From Gluconacetobacter tumulicola (GTDB lineage: Bacteria > Pseudomonadota > Alphaproteobacteria > Acetobacterales > Acetobacteraceae), in the NCBI RefSeq assembly GCF_014174215.1, contig NZ_JABEQL010000013.1:48970-112969 (forward strand): a stretch of DNA of 64,000 nucleotides, read 5' to 3'. Position 1 is the first letter of the stretch. Each line of letters starts with the position of its first letter. Positions 63,970 to 64,000 of this stretch are shown in pieces. The notes beneath the pieces were generated by a model, which was not told the DNA's origin, ran no database searches, and saw only the letters and a list, made by a program, of their open reading frames with translations. Both the position numbers and the translations under genes were made by a program.

Positions 63970-64000
63970 ATGAGCGAGTTTAAACGCATTGCCATCGACA
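63970..64000 (+). CDS. IS110-family transposase, N-terminus only (cut by window edge)
   Basis: Ten codons are visible, MSEFKRIAID, which match the start of IS110-type recombinases, where the Asp of IAIDT is the first catalytic acid of the DEDD set. AGGAGC lies six bases upstream. The call rests on a short stretch and on memory of related elements in acetic acid bacteria. Confidence 0.55.
   Translation, partial: MSEFKRIAID

Overview
The window is a high-GC alphaproteobacterial chromosome segment, most likely from an acetic acid bacterium (Acetobacteraceae, Gluconacetobacter/Komagataeibacter-like). The evidence is a transaldolase/glucose-6-phosphate isomerase fusion inside a large pentose-phosphate cluster, a short NAD-type 6-phosphogluconate dehydrogenase, a NepR anti-sigma factor, a glnB-glnA pair, and many short palindromic intergenic repeats. 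This assignment comes from reading the proteins, not from a database search.

Layout. 1-3.5 kb: a LysR regulator facing an Old Yellow Enzyme, a DoxX protein and an alpha/beta hydrolase. 3.6-6.6 kb: a diguanylate cyclase, a small conserved-looking gene plus nepR, and two near-identical 215-bp structured repeats that resemble phage Ash elements. 6.7-9.2 kb: a DUF6632-like membrane protein and an ada/2OG-oxygenase alkylation-repair pair. 9.4-11.5 kb: arsR-arsC-arsB with an operator lying over the arsR start codon. 11.5-14.6 kb: a lower-GC CruF-like gene, a ParDE-like toxin-antitoxin pair with a frameshifted toxin, and an MFS exporter. 14.7-22 kb: rplM-rpsI, a membrane-anchored unknown and a dehydrogenase-like protein, tRNA-His, an aminotransferase, glnB-glnA. 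22-30 kb: ClC channel, quinone oxidoreductase, esterase, AlkA glycosylase, TonB-like protein, AMP nucleosidase, YciA thioesterase.

30-33 kb is the most unusual block: a long DUF4214-type repeat protein, split by one frameshift, has a distinct C-terminal domain, is followed 12 nt later by a small AT-rich gene, and then by a fragment that duplicates an internal part of itself. This is the arrangement of a polymorphic toxin, its immunity gene and a displaced older tip. 33-38.6 kb: LysR plus a tripartite drug-efflux set (MFS, HlyD/EmrA, NodT). 38.7-44 kb: pirin-like protein, TauE/SafE exporter, MgtC protein, TonB-dependent receptor. 44-46.8 kb: an AT-rich accessory patch with a uracil-DNA-glycosylase-like unknown and a Phd/VapC pair, then a YitT protein and a lipoprotein.

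46.8-60 kb (minus strand): tkt, tal-pgi, gnd, zwf, two tandem HAD phosphatases, pgl, rpiA, gntK and a retropepsin-like protein. Together these oxidise and rearrange glucose/gluconate carbon through the pentose phosphate pathway. A palindromic AT-rich element between gnd and zwf probably splits the cluster into two transcription units. 60.3-64 kb: a metallo-beta-lactamase-fold hydrolase, an ankyrin protein, hisC, a small coiled-coil protein, then the left end of an apparent IS110-type element cut by the window edge.

Three repeat families recur: 160-bp elements with 16-bp terminal inverted repeats that often supply the stop codon of the upstream gene (9.2, 24.0, 37.1, 38.6 kb), 120-bp AT-hairpin elements (21.9 and 53.5 kb), and GC-rich REP palindromes (18.2, 44.1, 45.8, 50.9, 63.7 kb).
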